Origin: Candidatus Methanophagales archaeon ANME-1-THS | GTDB lineage: Archaea; Halobacteriota; Syntropharchaeia; Alkanophagales; Methanospirareceae | Reading direction: 5' to 3' | Assembly: GCA_004212135.1 (NCBI GenBank) | Contig: RXIE01000148.1 | Location: 1-9,971, forward strand | DNA length: 9,971 nt | In this document: positions 1-7,740 of the stretch, in pieces | Numbering within the stretch: position 1 is the stretch's first letter | Layout of the letters: each line of letters opens with the position of its first letter | The notes under the pieces: model-generated | Seen by the model: only the letters and a program-made list of their open reading frames with translations | The model's database searches: none | Told to the model about the DNA's origin: nothing | Position numbers and translations under genes: made by a program

Positions 1-849
1 GTTTTGGTATACTATGAAATCAGCGCTCAGCGCTTCGTTAAATGCAACAGCTTTCGCCGCAATCGCGTGCATCAACGGCCCACCTTGAATGCCGGGAAAT
101 ACCATTTTATCTATCTTTTCTGCATACTCGCTCTTACACATAATCATACCACCCCGGGGACCTCGCAGTGTTTTATGCGTGGTCGTGGTGACAAAATCCG
201 CATAGGGTATCGGACTCTGATGCAATCCCGCAATAACTAATCCCGCGATATGCGCAATATCAGCTAAAAGGTATGCTCCTACTTCGTCCGCTATTGCTCT
301 GAAGGCTGCGAAATCAATCTCCCGAGGATAAGCACTGGCTCCCGCAATAATCAACTTTGGTCGATGCTCCACTGCCAGATCTCGTAACATATCGAAATTT
401 AAGGTTTTAGTCTCTTTATCCACCCCATAAGAGATGATGTTGAAGTACTTCCCTGTAAAGTTCACCGGGCTCCCATGTGATAGGTGACCACCGTGTGATA
501 AACTCATGCTCATAATCGTATCGCCCATATTCAGCATAGCGAAATAGATCGCCATGTTGGCTTGTGTGCCCGAATGAGGTTGAACATTGACGTGCTCAGC
601 ACCAAAAAGCTTCTTTGCACGTTCTATCGCCAGGCTCTCGACCAGGTCGTAATATTCACATCCACCATAATAGCGCTTTCCTGGATACCCCTCGGCATAT
701 TTATTCGTCATCACTGAACCCTGTGCTTCCCTGACCGCGCGGCTTGCATAATTCTCGGATGCGATGAGGTTGATCTTGAATCGTTGCCTCTCTTCTTCAC
801 GTTCTAATATCTCCGAGACTTCAGGATCACTTTCGACTATGTGGACCAT
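1..849 (-). CDS. glyA: Serine hydroxymethyltransferase, N-terminal 283 codons (3' end outside window)
   Basis: A PLP enzyme that interconverts serine and glycine and passes the one-carbon unit to a tetrahydropterin; cytosolic, central to C1 and amino-acid metabolism. Translating the minus strand from the ATG at 849 gives an open frame to the window edge. Family signatures are in order: IASENYAS (residues 29-36), YAEGYPGKRYYGGC (51-64), the substrate/PLP region QPHSGTQAN (90-98), DIAHIAGL (197-204, with the PLP-contacting Asp and His), and the Schiff-base lysine K226 in TTTTHKTLRGPRGG, followed by FPGIQGGP (251-258). About two thirds of a normal protein of roughly 420 residues is present. The start is fixed by a nearly perfect Shine-Dalgarno sequence at 855-863. 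The first 13 nt overlap the end of a short epimerase-like ORF. Whether the pterin is tetrahydrofolate or tetrahydromethanopterin cannot be read from this part. Identification is secure. Confidence 0.97.
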   Translation of the reverse strand, partial: MVHIVESDPEVSEILEREEERQRFKINLIASENYASRAVREAQGSVMTNKYAEGYPGKRYYGGCEYYDLVESLAIERAKKLFGAEHVNVQPHSGTQANMAIYFAMLNMGDTIMSMSLSHGGHLSHGSPVNFTGKYFNIISYGVDKETKTLNFDMLRDLAVEHRPKLIIAGASAYPREIDFAAFRAIADEVGAYLLADIAHIAGLVIAGLHQSPIPYADFVTTTTHKTLRGPRGGMIMCKSEYAEKIDKMVFPGIQGGPLMHAIAAKAVAFNEALSADFIVYQN

Positions 850-998
850 TTTCCATCACCTCCCGGGATATCTAAGCTCATTCTCTCGGTCACGTAATCC
901 GGCCGGGTATGTAGAACTACAAGCTCGTGCGTCTTCGCACCTGCATCCACCGTAGGCGAACCGATAAAGCCCGCTCCACCGGTTATCACGATCTTCAT
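837..998 (-). pseudogene. Truncated NAD-dependent epimerase/dehydratase remnant (53 codons)
   Basis: The minus strand from the ATG at 998 encodes 53 codons, stopping with TAG at 837-839. Its beginning, MKIVITGGAGFIGS, is the classic Rossmann dinucleotide-binding first strand and glycine loop (GxxGxxG) of extended short-chain dehydrogenases such as UDP-glucose 4-epimerase. The next stretch, TVDAGAKTHELVVLH, matches the expected first helix and second strand, with changes that look like decay. Intact members have about 300 residues; after about 31 codons the resemblance ends and the frame runs into the glyA start. All catalytic parts (the Ser/Thr-Tyr-xxx-Lys region) are missing. I infer an internal or 3' deletion that left the 5' end of a sugar-nucleotide epimerase gene fused to the glyA ribosome-binding region. 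It could still be translated as a leader peptide (GGGGG is present 10 nt before the ATG), but no enzymatic function is plausible. Confidence 0.72.
855..863 (-). promoter_or_regulatory. Shine-Dalgarno site of glyA inside the epimerase-remnant ORF
   Basis: On the minus strand this reads GGAGGTGAT, a full-length complement to the usual archaeal 16S rRNA 3' end, five nt before the glyA ATG. It fixes the glyA start at 849. It lies inside the coding frame of the upstream 53-codon remnant, so translation of that ORF would pass over it and could couple to glyA. Confidence 0.85.
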
Positions 999-1159
999 GA
1001 GTAATAACCCCCTTACTTCTTTTTAGCTAGAGAACCTCCAAATCTCTACTGAGGTTTCATGCACATATAGGGTTTCCGTTTCTTGCTCCATTACCAGGTA
1101 TCACATCCGTCTCTTTTCTGCTAGGTGCTTCGAGCGATATGCATCATTAACGCTTAGAG
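999..1159. other. Intergenic region between secD and the epimerase remnant, with a candidate promoter
   Basis: No convincing gene. On the minus strand a TATA-like box CCTATATG lies at 1064-1071, about 66-73 nt before the remnant's ATG, and could drive the remnant plus glyA. A weak inverted repeat, AACCTC (1033-1038) with GAGGTT (1051-1056) and a 12-nt loop, sits in the resulting leader; it lacks a following T tract and may be chance. A 22-codon frame (1023-1091, minus) is too short to support. Confidence 0.35.
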
Positions 1160-2686
1160 TCACACAATCGTTTCGATCACCCGCGCGTACGCCGGTCGGG
1201 TAATAAAAATACCGATCAGGAGTCCCACTATGGTGACGATCGCAAAACCCCGCAAGGTGCCAAGCGCCATCATTGCGAGTGCAAGCATCGCGACAATCGT
1301 TGTCGTCGCAGATACAAAGATAATACCAAAGGCGAATGATATCCGTTTACGATACATGCTCGTGGAGGATCGGCCACCTGAAAGCACTTCGTCGGTTATG
1401 ATCACCAATTGATCCACGCCCGTGCCTATCACCGCGATTATCCCCGCGATGCTGGGCAAATCCAACTGCCAGTTTATTGCCGCTGCAAACCCCAATATCA
1501 GGATTATCTCGCTCAGAAGCGTGCAAAAGATCGGCAATACGATCTTCCGCTCGCGATAGCGCACGAAGACCACAAGCGTAACCAGGATGAGAGCAACTAA
1601 TCCGGCGATTACTGCCCCTTCCTTGAATTTCGCACCTAAGTAAGCGGGGACTTCGCCCGAGCCTATGATCTCCACATTGACTGGCAACACGCCCGCCTTT
1701 AAGTGCACAATGAGCTCTTTCGCCCGTTCTAATCCTTCGTCTCCCAATCCCGTCTCGGCACGCAATCCGTAAACCAGCTTCTCTTTGAGTTCCCCCGCCA
1801 GTTCTGAAGATAACGGTGCGCTGTAGATCACCACATCATCGAGCAGCATCGCAAGCTCATGATCCATTGGGTTCTCCGTCGCACCGTAGTTTATCGCCGC
1901 ATCTCGTAATGCACCGGCTCCCACCTCGGTTAACGTAAATGAAGCACCCCAGGGCGCATTCTCCTTCTCCCGCACGGGCACCGTGCCCACACTCCCGCTC
2001 TTGATTCCCTCGCCGCCGTACACGACATGCGCCGTGATATTCTCAATCTCTTCGAATCGCTGCCATCGTTGGATATCCCCTCCTCGCCCATCTGTCTGAA
2101 TTCGTATCTCAAACTTCCCGGGCGTGCCCACAATGCTCTTTGCAGACCCGATATCCACACCCGCAAGGTCAACGAGGATAAAATTATTCCCAACCGTCCT
2201 TATGTTGGTTCCCGCCAAACCGAGCAAGTTGAGCTTGATCTCGATTATCTGGCGCGTTTCGTCCCTCGTTTCGGGCGTTACGCCTTCTTCATAAAAATCT
2301 TCGCCAGTCGGTTTCCTGGCAATACTGCCGTTAATCTGCTTCAAAACATCCGCCAGAGTATCCTTCGCAACACTCTTCCGTATCTCATACACGGGGATAT
2401 CATCGCCCGTGTAATAAACTACCTCGGCATTCAGTTGCTCTTCGAGGAATTCGGCAACTTCACTCTCGTTAACCGGTGCTGTTATACCCACCAGGGTGCC
2501 TTTTAACTTCAACTGCAGCCAGGAACCACCCACCAAATCCAGACCGAACTGTAAATTGCCATTTATTCCCGCATCAGGAGACGGGCGAGGATACACATAG
2601 ATGACCACCAGAGCTGCTAATACGCAGAAGACCAGTGCGATCACCCGAATGTCCCTGAGCAATCCTTTTTCCTTCATCTCTTCCAC
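1160..2686 (-). CDS. secD: Protein-export membrane protein SecD
   Basis: SecD is the larger partner of SecF in the RND-like SecDF complex of the cytoplasmic membrane, which assists late steps of protein translocation through SecYEG. The 508-residue product has the expected layout: one N-terminal membrane helix (about 14-32), the diagnostic motif FGLDLVGGSWLQL (47-59), a large extracytoplasmic P1 domain, the conserved LKAGVLPVNVEIIG stretch (329-342), then five clustered helices (about 357-376, 382-403, 411-431, 449-471, 478-496). AGIIAVIGTGVDQLVIITDE (414-433) is the conserved charged-residue motif in the fourth helix. Length fits archaeal SecD. The start is either GTG at 2686 or ATG three codons later (2677); neither has a clear ribosome-binding site. 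In many archaea secF lies directly upstream; here the upstream gene is nrdJ and secF is not in the window. A TATA-like box at 2736-2743 suggests independent transcription. Confidence 0.95.
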   Translation of the reverse strand: MEEMKEKGLLRDIRVIALVFCVLAALVVIYVYPRPSPDAGINGNLQFGLDLVGGSWLQLKLKGTLVGITAPVNESEVAEFLEEQLNAEVVYYTGDDIPVYEIRKSVAKDTLADVLKQINGSIARKPTGEDFYEEGVTPETRDETRQIIEIKLNLLGLAGTNIRTVGNNFILVDLAGVDIGSAKSIVGTPGKFEIRIQTDGRGGDIQRWQRFEEIENITAHVVYGGEGIKSGSVGTVPVREKENAPWGASFTLTEVGAGALRDAAINYGATENPMDHELAMLLDDVVIYSAPLSSELAGELKEKLVYGLRAETGLGDEGLERAKELIVHLKAGVLPVNVEIIGSGEVPAYLGAKFKEGAVIAGLVALILVTLVVFVRYRERKIVLPIFCTLLSEIILILGFAAAINWQLDLPSIAGIIAVIGTGVDQLVIITDEVLSGGRSSTSMYRKRISFAFGIIFVSATTTIVAMLALAMMALGTLRGFAIVTIVGLLIGIFITRPAYARVIETIV

Positions 2687-2735
2687 ACTTCTCTTCTATC
2701 GCTGCGGTCCCCGTTATATGCAGAAGGGCTGAGCG

Positions 2736-2743
2736 CATATAAA
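2736..2743 (-). promoter_or_regulatory. Candidate TATA box of secD
   Basis: The minus strand reads TTTATATG within GCATTTATATGCG, a good match to archaeal TATA boxes. It lies about 50-57 nt before the GTG start of secD, so initiation about 25 nt downstream would leave a leader of roughly 25-30 nt. A second, weaker match (CATATAAC) lies at 2713-2720. It is in the 165-nt gap after nrdJ that otherwise holds no gene. Sequence match only. Confidence 0.5.
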
Positions 2744-2827
2744 TGCTGCTGAGCCACAACGTTCGTCTCCCGGATCTAAAAGGCACACTGTCCTCGTAAG
2801 CTCGATTTATTGCCCGAATCGATCCTT

Positions 2828-2851
2828 CGCACGTCATAAGAAGCACGTGCG
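2828..2851 (-). terminator. Perfect 7-bp inverted repeat directly after the nrdJ stop codon
   Basis: CGCACGT (2828-2834) and ACGTGCG (2845-2851) form a perfect GC-rich stem with a 10-nt loop, starting on the base after the nrdJ TAA (2852-2854). It could be a 3'-end hairpin that stabilises or ends the nrdJ message. No T-run follows in the direction of transcription, so it is not a classic archaeal oligo-T terminator; a role in RNA stability or attenuation is equally possible. Confidence 0.4.
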
Positions 2852-5800
2852 TTAGACCGAGCAAATCCTGCATTCGCCCGTATATTCCGAATCCGCGGCT
2901 ACATACTCCTCAAGCATGAGCTTGGGAATATCGAGCGACAAAACCTGCTCCTTGCTCCCATACCGGTACACCGTAATACCTTTGCACTTGAGGGTGTACG
3001 CTAATAAAAACACATCCCGTACATCGCTCCAGGTCGCATCGGGCGGGAGATTAACCGTCTTCGAGACGCCGTTGTCCGTGTATTTCTGAAATGCCGCTTG
3101 CATGCGGACATGCCAGTCCGGTGGAATATCCAGTGCGGTAACAAACAACCGTTTCATATCCTCAGGAATACCTGCGATATCCTGGATCGAACCCCTTTTT
3201 GCGATCGCTACGATCAAATCCTTGCTGTAAAACCCTCGTTCCTTCGCCATCGCTTCAAAGAGCTGGTTGATCTCCAGCATTCCACCCAGTACATTGCGCA
3301 GAAATGCAACGGCGAATAAAGGCTCAATACCGCTCGAACAGCCTGCTATGATACTGATCGTGCCTGTTGGTGCGATGGTGCTCACCGTCGCGTTGCGCAT
3401 CGACTCGTCGTTCGACCATACACTCAACTCGAAGTTCGGAAAAGAGCCTTTTTCATGCCCGAGCGTTTTTGAGCACGCTCGTGCCTCAGTAGTAACGAAG
3501 CGCATCAGCTTCTCAGCCGTTGCAAGTGCTTCCTTCGAGTTGTAGGCGATCCCGAGCTTGATGAGCAGTTCCGCGAACCCCATAACGCCCAGTCCGATCT
3601 TCCGGTTTGCCCTCGTCATCTTCTTTATCTCGGGCAAGGGGTAGCGATTCACATCGATTACGTCATCCAGGAACCGAACGCAGATCCATATCGCTTCTTT
3701 GAGCCGGTCCCAGTCTACATCACTTCCATCAGGCTTTACAAATTTCGAGACGTTGATCGAGCCGAGATTGCACGCTTCATACGCCGAGAGCGGCTGTTCG
3801 CCACAGTTATGGAGAACAAAACCGTTGGCATCAAAAGCATTTATCCCCGGAATTTGAGCATCATATACCTTTTCTACACCATCGAGGACTAAGTCCTTTA
3901 AGGTTGCCACAAACCGTTCTCGATTCATGCTCCTCTTGTAATTCCTTATAGCTTTCTCAAGTCGTTCCATCTTCTCCGCGTCACCAAATCCAATTTCTTC
4001 AGTGAAATACAGCAGGTTATCTTTCGAAATTACCAGTTCATGTTGAGATTTTGTAACGTAATTTTTGACCCCGCCTTTACCGTCGGGAAGTTCCTTTTTT
4101 CCCTTATTCCGCCTATTTACATAAATCCTCGAACAGATCCCTAACCTTAAAAGCATACGCTGAACCGCTTTTAGAATGCCAAGGTTGCTTTGAGCAAGCC
4201 GTATACTGATACCTTTTGATTGGTTCCCTTGGACTGAGCCATCAGCATCAAATAGCCCCTTTAGCAGCCCTTTAGAGAAATCCGGTGATAGTTTTTCCAT
4301 TTCCCTGGTTATTGTCTTCATTCCCGGCCTTAAACCAAGTTCGTATGATAATCGTTTCAGGTATCCTACGGAGAGGCGGAACTCGTTTCTACCCGTGACA
4401 GCAATCCACCCTGAGAAATCAGACCTATGAGGTAGATAGTGCGTGTATTTATATGCCAGAGACCTGACAGCCTCCGCCCCCTTCTCCTCGCCCCATGAGG
4501 ACAGAATTACTTTATCTTCTTTAATCGTCCCATCCCCCAAGAGCAAACCAATCAAATAACCATCGCCTTCTGCATACTCGCCTTTATCTTTAGCACTCCA
4601 ATTGCGAGCTCTATGATTATTCAAGACGATTTTATCGCCACGCTTTAAATCCCTAGCAGTGCTCCATTTCGTATCAACGCTATATCGTGTCATTCTCTCC
4701 ACTTTCATAACCGGGTGGTCCGCGGTTAGACGCAACTCAAACCCTTCCTTCGTCCTCAATCGGTAAACTGGTCTTATTCCACTCTCAAAAAATCCCTCGC
4801 TCGAACTCTCCCCTTCAGCTCCGTTCACAATCGCAACAAACTTCTTTCCAATCAATTCCTCAACCTGCTGTGGACCATCCGCTGTCATTATCCACGTATC
4901 AGCAGTTATGCAGGGATTCGTGGCCTCAATCGTTCCAACTGCAGGGACCGGATTGTGTCGATTGATCTCATCGATAAATATAATTCCCGGGTCTCCGGTC
5001 TTCCAGGCGTAGGTCACCATCTCGTTAAACACCTCGCGAGCATTGAGTTTCCTCACCTCTTCCTTCGTACGTGGATTGACGAGCCCATACGCTTCGTTCT
5101 TCTCGACCGCACGCATGAACGCATCAGTAACCGCTACCGAGGTGTTGAAGTTGGCAAATCCCCCGCCTTCTTTCGCTCGGATAAACTCCAGAATGTCCGG
5201 ATGGTTCGCATTCAATATACCCATATTCGCGCCTCGCCTTTTGCCCCCTTGCTTGATTACCCCGGTTGCGACGTCAAAGACGCGCATGAACGAGACGGGC
5301 CCTGAGGCAATTCCACCAGTTGATTTCACCGTGTCTCCTTTTGGTCTGAGCCGCGAGAACGAGAAGCCCGTTCCACCACCACTCTGATGGATCAACGCCA
5401 TGCTCTTCACGGCCCCAAAGATGCCTTCGATCGAATCCTCAACCGGTAGCACAAAACACGCTGCGAGCTGACCGAGCTCAGTGCCTGCATTCATCAAGGT
5501 GGGGCTGTTGGGCAGGAACACTAAGGCACTCATGAGCTGGTAAAAGCTGCGTGCACGTTCGTTCACCTCATCTCTACTTTTGCCATACTTCAGCTCCGCC
5601 TTTGCTATAGCTCGTGCGACACGCGCGAACATCTGACCTGGCGTCTCGATAACCTGCCCGCGTTCATCCTTGACCAAATACCGCCTCTTTAAAACCTCAG
5701 TCGCATTCAGTGAGAGCTTCAGGTCATCCTTGACCCCTATGAAGTGCTTAAAACCACGGATATCCGCGCGCTGCTGCCGATATAAGATATACGCCTTTGC

Positions 5801-6061
5801 AACGTCGCTCAGGCCTTCTTGGATCAAGATCCGTTCAACGATATCCTGCACCGCCTCAACCGAAGGAATCGCTGATCTCCTGGCAAACGCGGTTTCAACC
5901 GCAGCGACGACCTTTTCAGCAAGTTCTTGTGCACGTCCCCTGCCCTCCTCTCCCCTGCCAACACTCGCCATCGCTTTGTAAATCGCAGTGGTGATCTTGT
6001 TCTGATCGAAGTTCACCATCTGCCCATTCCTTTTCCGTATTTTCGTGAGTCGCGTTTTCAT
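2852..6061 (-). CDS. nrdJ: Adenosylcobalamin-dependent (class II) ribonucleoside-diphosphate reductase, intein-containing
   Basis: Reduces ribonucleotides to deoxyribonucleotides using a cobalamin-generated thiyl radical; cytosolic. The 1069-residue precursor is 700 residues of reductase plus a 369-residue intein (residues 384-752). The reductase begins with an ATP-cone (about 3-95; KIRKRNGQMVNFDQNKI), the allosteric activity-site domain. The catalytic barrel follows: PNSPTLMNAGT (184-194), AACFVLPVEDS (200-210; C202 fits the redox-pair cysteine), GGGTGFSFSRLRP (228-240), then TNP joined after splicing to CGEQPL. In class II enzymes of the Thermotoga type this N-P-C-G-E segment holds the thiyl-radical Cys with flanking Asn and Glu. 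APTGTIS, the CSSGIEP stretch and KGITVYRYGS follow. The C-terminus ends in GECRICSV, whose Cys pair (1064, 1067) fits the re-reducing thiols. Class II is inferred from the NrdJ-like motifs, the C-terminal CxxC and the lack of an adjacent small subunit. The start is ATG at 6061 with no clear Shine-Dalgarno site; 82 nt separate it from mmp3, so co-transcription is possible. Confidence 0.95.
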   Translation of the reverse strand: MKTRLTKIRKRNGQMVNFDQNKITTAIYKAMASVGRGEEGRGRAQELAEKVVAAVETAFARRSAIPSVEAVQDIVERILIQEGLSDVAKAYILYRQQRADIRGFKHFIGVKDDLKLSLNATEVLKRRYLVKDERGQVIETPGQMFARVARAIAKAELKYGKSRDEVNERARSFYQLMSALVFLPNSPTLMNAGTELGQLAACFVLPVEDSIEGIFGAVKSMALIHQSGGGTGFSFSRLRPKGDTVKSTGGIASGPVSFMRVFDVATGVIKQGGKRRGANMGILNANHPDILEFIRAKEGGGFANFNTSVAVTDAFMRAVEKNEAYGLVNPRTKEEVRKLNAREVFNEMVTYAWKTGDPGIIFIDEINRHNPVPAVGTIEATNPCITADTWIMTADGPQQVEELIGKKFVAIVNGAEGESSSEGFFESGIRPVYRLRTKEGFELRLTADHPVMKVERMTRYSVDTKWSTARDLKRGDKIVLNNHRARNWSAKDKGEYAEGDGYLIGLLLGDGTIKEDKVILSSWGEEKGAEAVRSLAYKYTHYLPHRSDFSGWIAVTGRNEFRLSVGYLKRLSYELGLRPGMKTITREMEKLSPDFSKGLLKGLFDADGSVQGNQSKGISIRLAQSNLGILKAVQRMLLRLGICSRIYVNRRNKGKKELPDGKGGVKNYVTKSQHELVISKDNLLYFTEEIGFGDAEKMERLEKAIRNYKRSMNRERFVATLKDLVLDGVEKVYDAQIPGINAFDANGFVLHNCGEQPLSAYEACNLGSINVSKFVKPDGSDVDWDRLKEAIWICVRFLDDVIDVNRYPLPEIKKMTRANRKIGLGVMGFAELLIKLGIAYNSKEALATAEKLMRFVTTEARACSKTLGHEKGSFPNFELSVWSNDESMRNATVSTIAPTGTISIIAGCSSGIEPLFAVAFLRNVLGGMLEINQLFEAMAKERGFYSKDLIVAIAKRGSIQDIAGIPEDMKRLFVTALDIPPDWHVRMQAAFQKYTDNGVSKTVNLPPDATWSDVRDVFLLAYTLKCKGITVYRYGSKEQVLSLDIPKLMLEEYVAADSEYTGECRICSV
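3806..4912 (-). mobile_element. Intein with LAGLIDADG homing endonuclease inside NrdJ (369 aa)
   Basis: A self-splicing protein element encoded in frame in nrdJ. It starts with Cys (precursor residue 384, CITADTWIMTADG, splicing block A), has the block B LTADHPVMKV stretch with the TxxH motif (about 445-454), and ends with VYDAQIPGINAFDANGFVLHN-type blocks F and G whose last residues are His-Asn (751-752), followed by a Cys as the +1 nucleophile. All splicing residues are present, so it should splice. Between blocks B and F lie two LAGLIDADG helices, LIGLLLGDG (503-511, Asp510) and LKGLFDADG (600-608, Asp607), both with the metal-binding acid, so the homing endonuclease looks intact. It is visibly more AT-rich than the extein: 4021-4080 has 22 G/C of 60, against 34 of 60 for 5881-5940. 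That supports separate ancestry. Boundaries follow from restoring the uninterrupted reductase motif NPCGEQPL. Confidence 0.95.
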
Positions 6062-6143
6062 CGCGCCGGAAAGAAGTGAATGGTGTCCGTGGTCGTGGTA
6101 CGAAGATCGATGCCTCGGTTTGGTTTCTTGACGCTCTTCACCG

Positions 6144-7685
6144 TTAGTTTTGCTTCTCTTTTACATAAATGACATCGCCTTCTTTGAGCTTGCTCAGGAA
6201 GGTCAGGGTTGAAGGGGTGAGCGAAGGAATTGAAAGAACAAGGTTCGTACCATCAAAGGCCTCTCCCGTTGGCCCGTATTCTTTGCTCTCATCCAGTCGA
6301 ATGCCCATCATCCCGCGATTAGACCTCGACATGTTGGTCACGCCGAGCATCCCCTTTTCGACCACCCCCTTCGGTGCGTTCTCGGGAAGGAGCGTCCCCG
6401 CTTCATCCGCCCTTCCCTGAAATAATACCATCATCCCCGGGACGGCGAAAAATACCTTTAAATAGCCTATTGGCCGGTTTATCAAGCCGGTAATCTTTTT
6501 GAAATACCATACCGTCCTCGGCGCCTCTTCATAAAATAAGACCACATCAAAGACCGCTTCTTCTTCCACACCAACGGTCCGAACTGTCCCCTTTTCCATA
6601 ATCTCCATGGTCAGTGCCGGTATCTGGTCGACCACCACCGCGTTATCATCTTTATTCCCCTCCCGTACCTGCTCAATCTTCTCACGCTCGAAGAATTCCT
6701 CCGCTTCCTTCTGCGTCTTCCCCACGAGCATCATCCATTTCGGCTCCGTTACCGCGTAAATCGTATCACCCAATCGCGCGTGTCCGATCAGATCCCCTCC
6801 CTGGATCACCTCACCAAAGATGTTATGGGCGGGATTCGGCAATCTGCTCTCCTTATACGCATACACTTTGCCCTGCTCGGTCCCCATATTCCGTACCGAG
6901 AGGGTATATTTTGACCTATACAGAATGTTCTCACCGGGGAGGCCAAGACCCTTGTGTGCTTCTGATGCGATATAGGTGTGTGTGTGGGCATCGACATGGA
7001 ACGTATCGTCCCTGGTGAGCGATAAGAAATGTTCACTTGACATCGGCGCGTCCGGAGAGAGTTTGACGGTGATGAACGTGAAGATCTCCTGTCCCTCTTC
7101 GAGCTCGGTGTTCAAATCCGAGGTGACGAAGCCGATCCGCTCCGCCTCGGTCACCAGAGGTCGTATCGACTCTATCGTATCGCCTTCCTTCAAGTCCGCA
7201 ACAATGCTCCGCCCCCTCGTGAGCCTCCCAATGAGCGCATCGGCGCCGGTCCCATAGGCAGCCTGATGATCATGCTTGCTGATCATGAGGTATGTCAGGT
7301 CCGGGTCAAAACCACCCATGCCAAAGAAGACATCCCATTTCTTGTAGCTCTGTTCGCTTCTCTCAACGCTTAGATTTGTTCGAATCGGCCCAATAGCAGT
7401 TATATCCTCACTCACCCATCCGATTCGACCAACGTCATTGTGGAACTGTTTATACACCGCATGGAACAAAGAGATGGCTTCGGTCTCTTTTTCGCGGGCG
7501 ATCTTTATCCTCGCCTCTCCTCTCGCAGTCTCGAGAGAAAATTCGTTCTTCAACTCCTCGCCCTTCTTCTCTGAGATGATTGCCACGATACATCCCTGCT
7601 TGTAGGGTGCATCTACTTCTCTGATACAATCTCCTAACCTCGTGCTCGTGACTTCGCGGGGCTCGCCATTACATGTAATTTTCAT
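6144..7685 (-). CDS. mmp3: Methanogenesis marker protein 3 (UPF0288 family)
   Basis: A protein family found in archaea that carry methyl-coenzyme M reductase; Mmp3 has been reported as a part of the McrC-containing complex that activates MCR through ATP-driven reduction of its nickel cofactor F430. The 513-residue product shows a small N-terminal domain (MKITCNGEPREV onward), a central part, and a cyclophilin-like segment NIFGEVIQGGDLI (about 288-300) followed by LGDTIYAVTEPKWMMLVGKT. The C-terminal family stretch MMGIRLDESKEYGPTGEAF is at about 459-477. No membrane helix or signal peptide is seen, so it is cytosolic. I chose ATG 7685; the frame is open upstream to a TTG at 7748, but those 21 codons are AT-rich and overlap the likely promoter, and they do not resemble the family's beginning. 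Downstream lies nrdJ after 82 nt. I recognised the family from its motifs, without a database search. Confidence 0.88.
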   Translation of the reverse strand: MKITCNGEPREVTSTRLGDCIREVDAPYKQGCIVAIISEKKGEELKNEFSLETARGEARIKIAREKETEAISLFHAVYKQFHNDVGRIGWVSEDITAIGPIRTNLSVERSEQSYKKWDVFFGMGGFDPDLTYLMISKHDHQAAYGTGADALIGRLTRGRSIVADLKEGDTIESIRPLVTEAERIGFVTSDLNTELEEGQEIFTFITVKLSPDAPMSSEHFLSLTRDDTFHVDAHTHTYIASEAHKGLGLPGENILYRSKYTLSVRNMGTEQGKVYAYKESRLPNPAHNIFGEVIQGGDLIGHARLGDTIYAVTEPKWMMLVGKTQKEAEEFFEREKIEQVREGNKDDNAVVVDQIPALTMEIMEKGTVRTVGVEEEAVFDVVLFYEEAPRTVWYFKKITGLINRPIGYLKVFFAVPGMMVLFQGRADEAGTLLPENAPKGVVEKGMLGVTNMSRSNRGMMGIRLDESKEYGPTGEAFDGTNLVLSIPSLTPSTLTFLSKLKEGDVIYVKEKQN

Positions 7686-7710
7686 ACCAGTAATTTTTGG
7701 TGCTGGAATA

Positions 7711-7740
7711 ATCTTAAAGGTTTTTCTTTTTAAATTTTGA
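7711..7740 (-). promoter_or_regulatory. Candidate promoter of mmp3
   Basis: The minus strand here is strongly AT-rich and holds two TATA-like sequences: TTTAAAAA (7727-7734) and CTTTAAGA (7712-7719). The first would give a leader of about 20 nt. The second would start transcription within a few nt of the ATG at 7685, a nearly leaderless message, which would fit the poor Shine-Dalgarno signal there. The same tract argues against the TTG start at 7748. Confidence 0.45.

Noticed and set aside
4..955. Plus-strand frames of 78 codons (4-240) and 63 codons (764-955)
   Set aside because: They lie antisense to glyA and the epimerase remnant, both of which show clear family motifs on the minus strand.
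1023..1091. 22-codon minus-strand frame upstream of the epimerase remnant
   Set aside because: Too short, no ribosome-binding site, no recognisable relation, and it overlaps the candidate promoter.
2574..2873. 99-codon minus-strand frame across the secD start and nrdJ end
   Set aside because: It overlaps two well-supported genes in another frame and its sequence is low in motif content; the 2687-2851 gap is better explained by a hairpin and a promoter.
3806..4912. Separate free-standing endonuclease gene or group I intron instead of an intein
   Set aside because: The frame is continuous with both extein halves and the splicing blocks A, B, F and G with terminal His-Asn and +1 Cys are present, so it is an in-frame intein.
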